Below are positions 23,164 through 23,938 of a DNA stretch of 23,938 bases, piece by piece. Under the pieces are notes generated by a model. It was not told the DNA's origin and made no database searches. It saw only the letters and a program-made list of their open reading frames with translations. Made by a program: the position numbers and the translations under genes. The stretch's first letter is position 1, and each line of letters begins with the position of its first letter. This DNA is from JBMDXK01 sp048594375 (GTDB lineage: Bacteria > Pseudomonadota > Alphaproteobacteria > Rhizobiales > Methylopilaceae): the NCBI GenBank assembly GCA_048594375.1, contig JBMDXK010000012.1:1-23938 (forward strand). Reading direction: 5' to 3'.

Positions 23164-23938
23164 TAGCGAATGAGAAATACCTTTTTGCCTTCTACCGTAC
23201 TGAAATTAGGGCAAGGAACAATCAAGATTACATCATCAAAATCGTCATCCGTAAAATCACCATCACGTTTTAACCGATCTTCCCAGCCATAAAACATATA
23301 TTTTCCCGGTACACATTGCTGAGTTTCGACCTGCGGCGGACGATAACGCTTTGTGTCAGGAATTTTTCCACCATCTTTTACATAGTTCAAGCACTCAATT
23401 GAATTATTCGTGCATGTGGGTTTTATACATTCTTCCAACGTATTGCACAAAACTGTTTCCATATATGCATCACGTTCGCCTATATAGATTCCCATGTCAG
23501 AACTTAAACTATTTTTAGAGCCTTTATCCGTCAGATAAACGAATCCGCGGCATTCTTTTGCCTCATGCCTTTCCGGAGTACATATACTTTCTTCCCGATG
23601 TGGAGGTTTTGCCGCGCGCGAATTCCACATATAGTATTCAATAGTTTCTCTCGGCTTGCAGGAAAGTGGATCTGTTGCCTCAACATTCCCGCGATTATCC
23701 GCAATGCGTGTAAAATTTGTACGAGTATTATTATCACTATTGTAACAATAAAAACCGATTACATTATAGTCATTTGCCTCTCCTTCAAGGCTGGTGAAAG
23801 CGGGTGGTGTATAGCTGTATATAGGGTCTGAAACATGTACTACCGCTTCTACAATGATATCAACCTTTGTAATACCAAGCACCGCTATAAAATATGTGTC
23901 TCTCTGTTCTGTCAGTTCGACTCTATACAATGTATCTG
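23163..23938 (-). CDS. Second TadG-like cysteine-rich protein, cut by the window edge
   Basis: The frame is open to the last base of the window (DT-LYRVEL matches QTLYKVEL of the neighbour), so the N-terminal 65 or so residues lie outside. Over the shared part it is roughly 60-70% identical by eye to the 21687-22655 product. It keeps the PPAFTSLEGEANDYNVIGFYCY block, the cysteine pattern, KDGGKIPD and the MFYGWEDR...DDDFDDVILI motif, and ends EGKKVFLIR. The two genes are tandem paralogues. Its promoter and membrane helix cannot be seen. Confidence 0.8.
   Translation of the reverse strand, partial: DTLYRVELTEQRDTYFIAVLGITKVDIIVEAVVHVSDPIYSYTPPAFTSLEGEANDYNVIGFYCYNSDNNTRTNFTRIADNRGNVEATDPLSCKPRETIEYYMWNSRAAKPPHREESICTPERHEAKECRGFVYLTDKGSKNSLSSDMGIYIGERDAYMETVLCNTLEECIKPTCTNNSIECLNYVKDGGKIPDTKRYRPPQVETQQCVPGKYMFYGWEDRLKRDGDFTDDDFDDVILIVPCPNFSTVEGKKVFLIR

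Overview
The window is a stretch of an alphaproteobacterial chromosome. The diagnostic genes are the cell-cycle response regulator CtrA, the sigma-54 flagellar activator FlbD, and the flagellin regulators FlbT and FlaF. CtrA-type boxes and clustered GANTC sites upstream of ctrA agree with this. I cannot name the genus. The gene content suggests a flagellated lineage of the Rhodospirillales/Caulobacter type, and several accessory genes hint at contact with a eukaryotic host or prey cell.

Layout, left to right: (1) 1-500 is non-coding and repeat-rich, with two identical 120-bp tandem units and a diverged hairpin copy. (2) flbD and flhA lie on +. (3) An accessory gene (4138-4896, -) contains a GHY-type motif also seen in effector-like proteins. 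(4) fliI and fliJ lie on -, separated by a hairpin and a possible leader ORF. (5) A 384-bp regulatory region leads into ctrA (+), which ends in a clear terminator. (6) A 615-residue gene (8420-10267, +) starts 24 bases after a perfect TTAA-N7-TTAA CtrA box. Its protein has a disordered N-terminus and two regions that read like eukaryotic RGS domains. (7) A two-gene membrane operon on - encodes a BatA/DUF4159 protein and a VWA/glutamine-amidotransferase-like membrane protein. The moxR and DUF58 genes usually found next to it are absent. (8) An accessory cluster follows: a probable cholera/pertussis-type ADP-ribosyltransferase (15645-16667, +) and two Pro/Ser/Asn-rich, apparently disordered proteins (-). 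(9) flaF, flbT and a large 625-residue flagellin lie on -, with good terminators. (10) Two paralogous TadG-like, cysteine-rich exported proteins lie on -, the second cut by the window edge.

The core genes form a coherent motility and cell-cycle locus: FlbD activates late flagellar genes, FlhA/FliI/FliJ belong to the flagellar export apparatus, FlbT/FlaF tune flagellin expression, and CtrA ties these to the cell cycle. Inserted between them are at least five genes without housekeeping homologues that I can recognise. Most lack a good Shine-Dalgarno and look like secreted effectors. The most interesting reading is that this organism carries G-protein-directed effector candidates (ART and tandem RGS-like), at least one of which sits under a CtrA box. 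All functional statements about these accessory genes are inferences from motifs read by eye.
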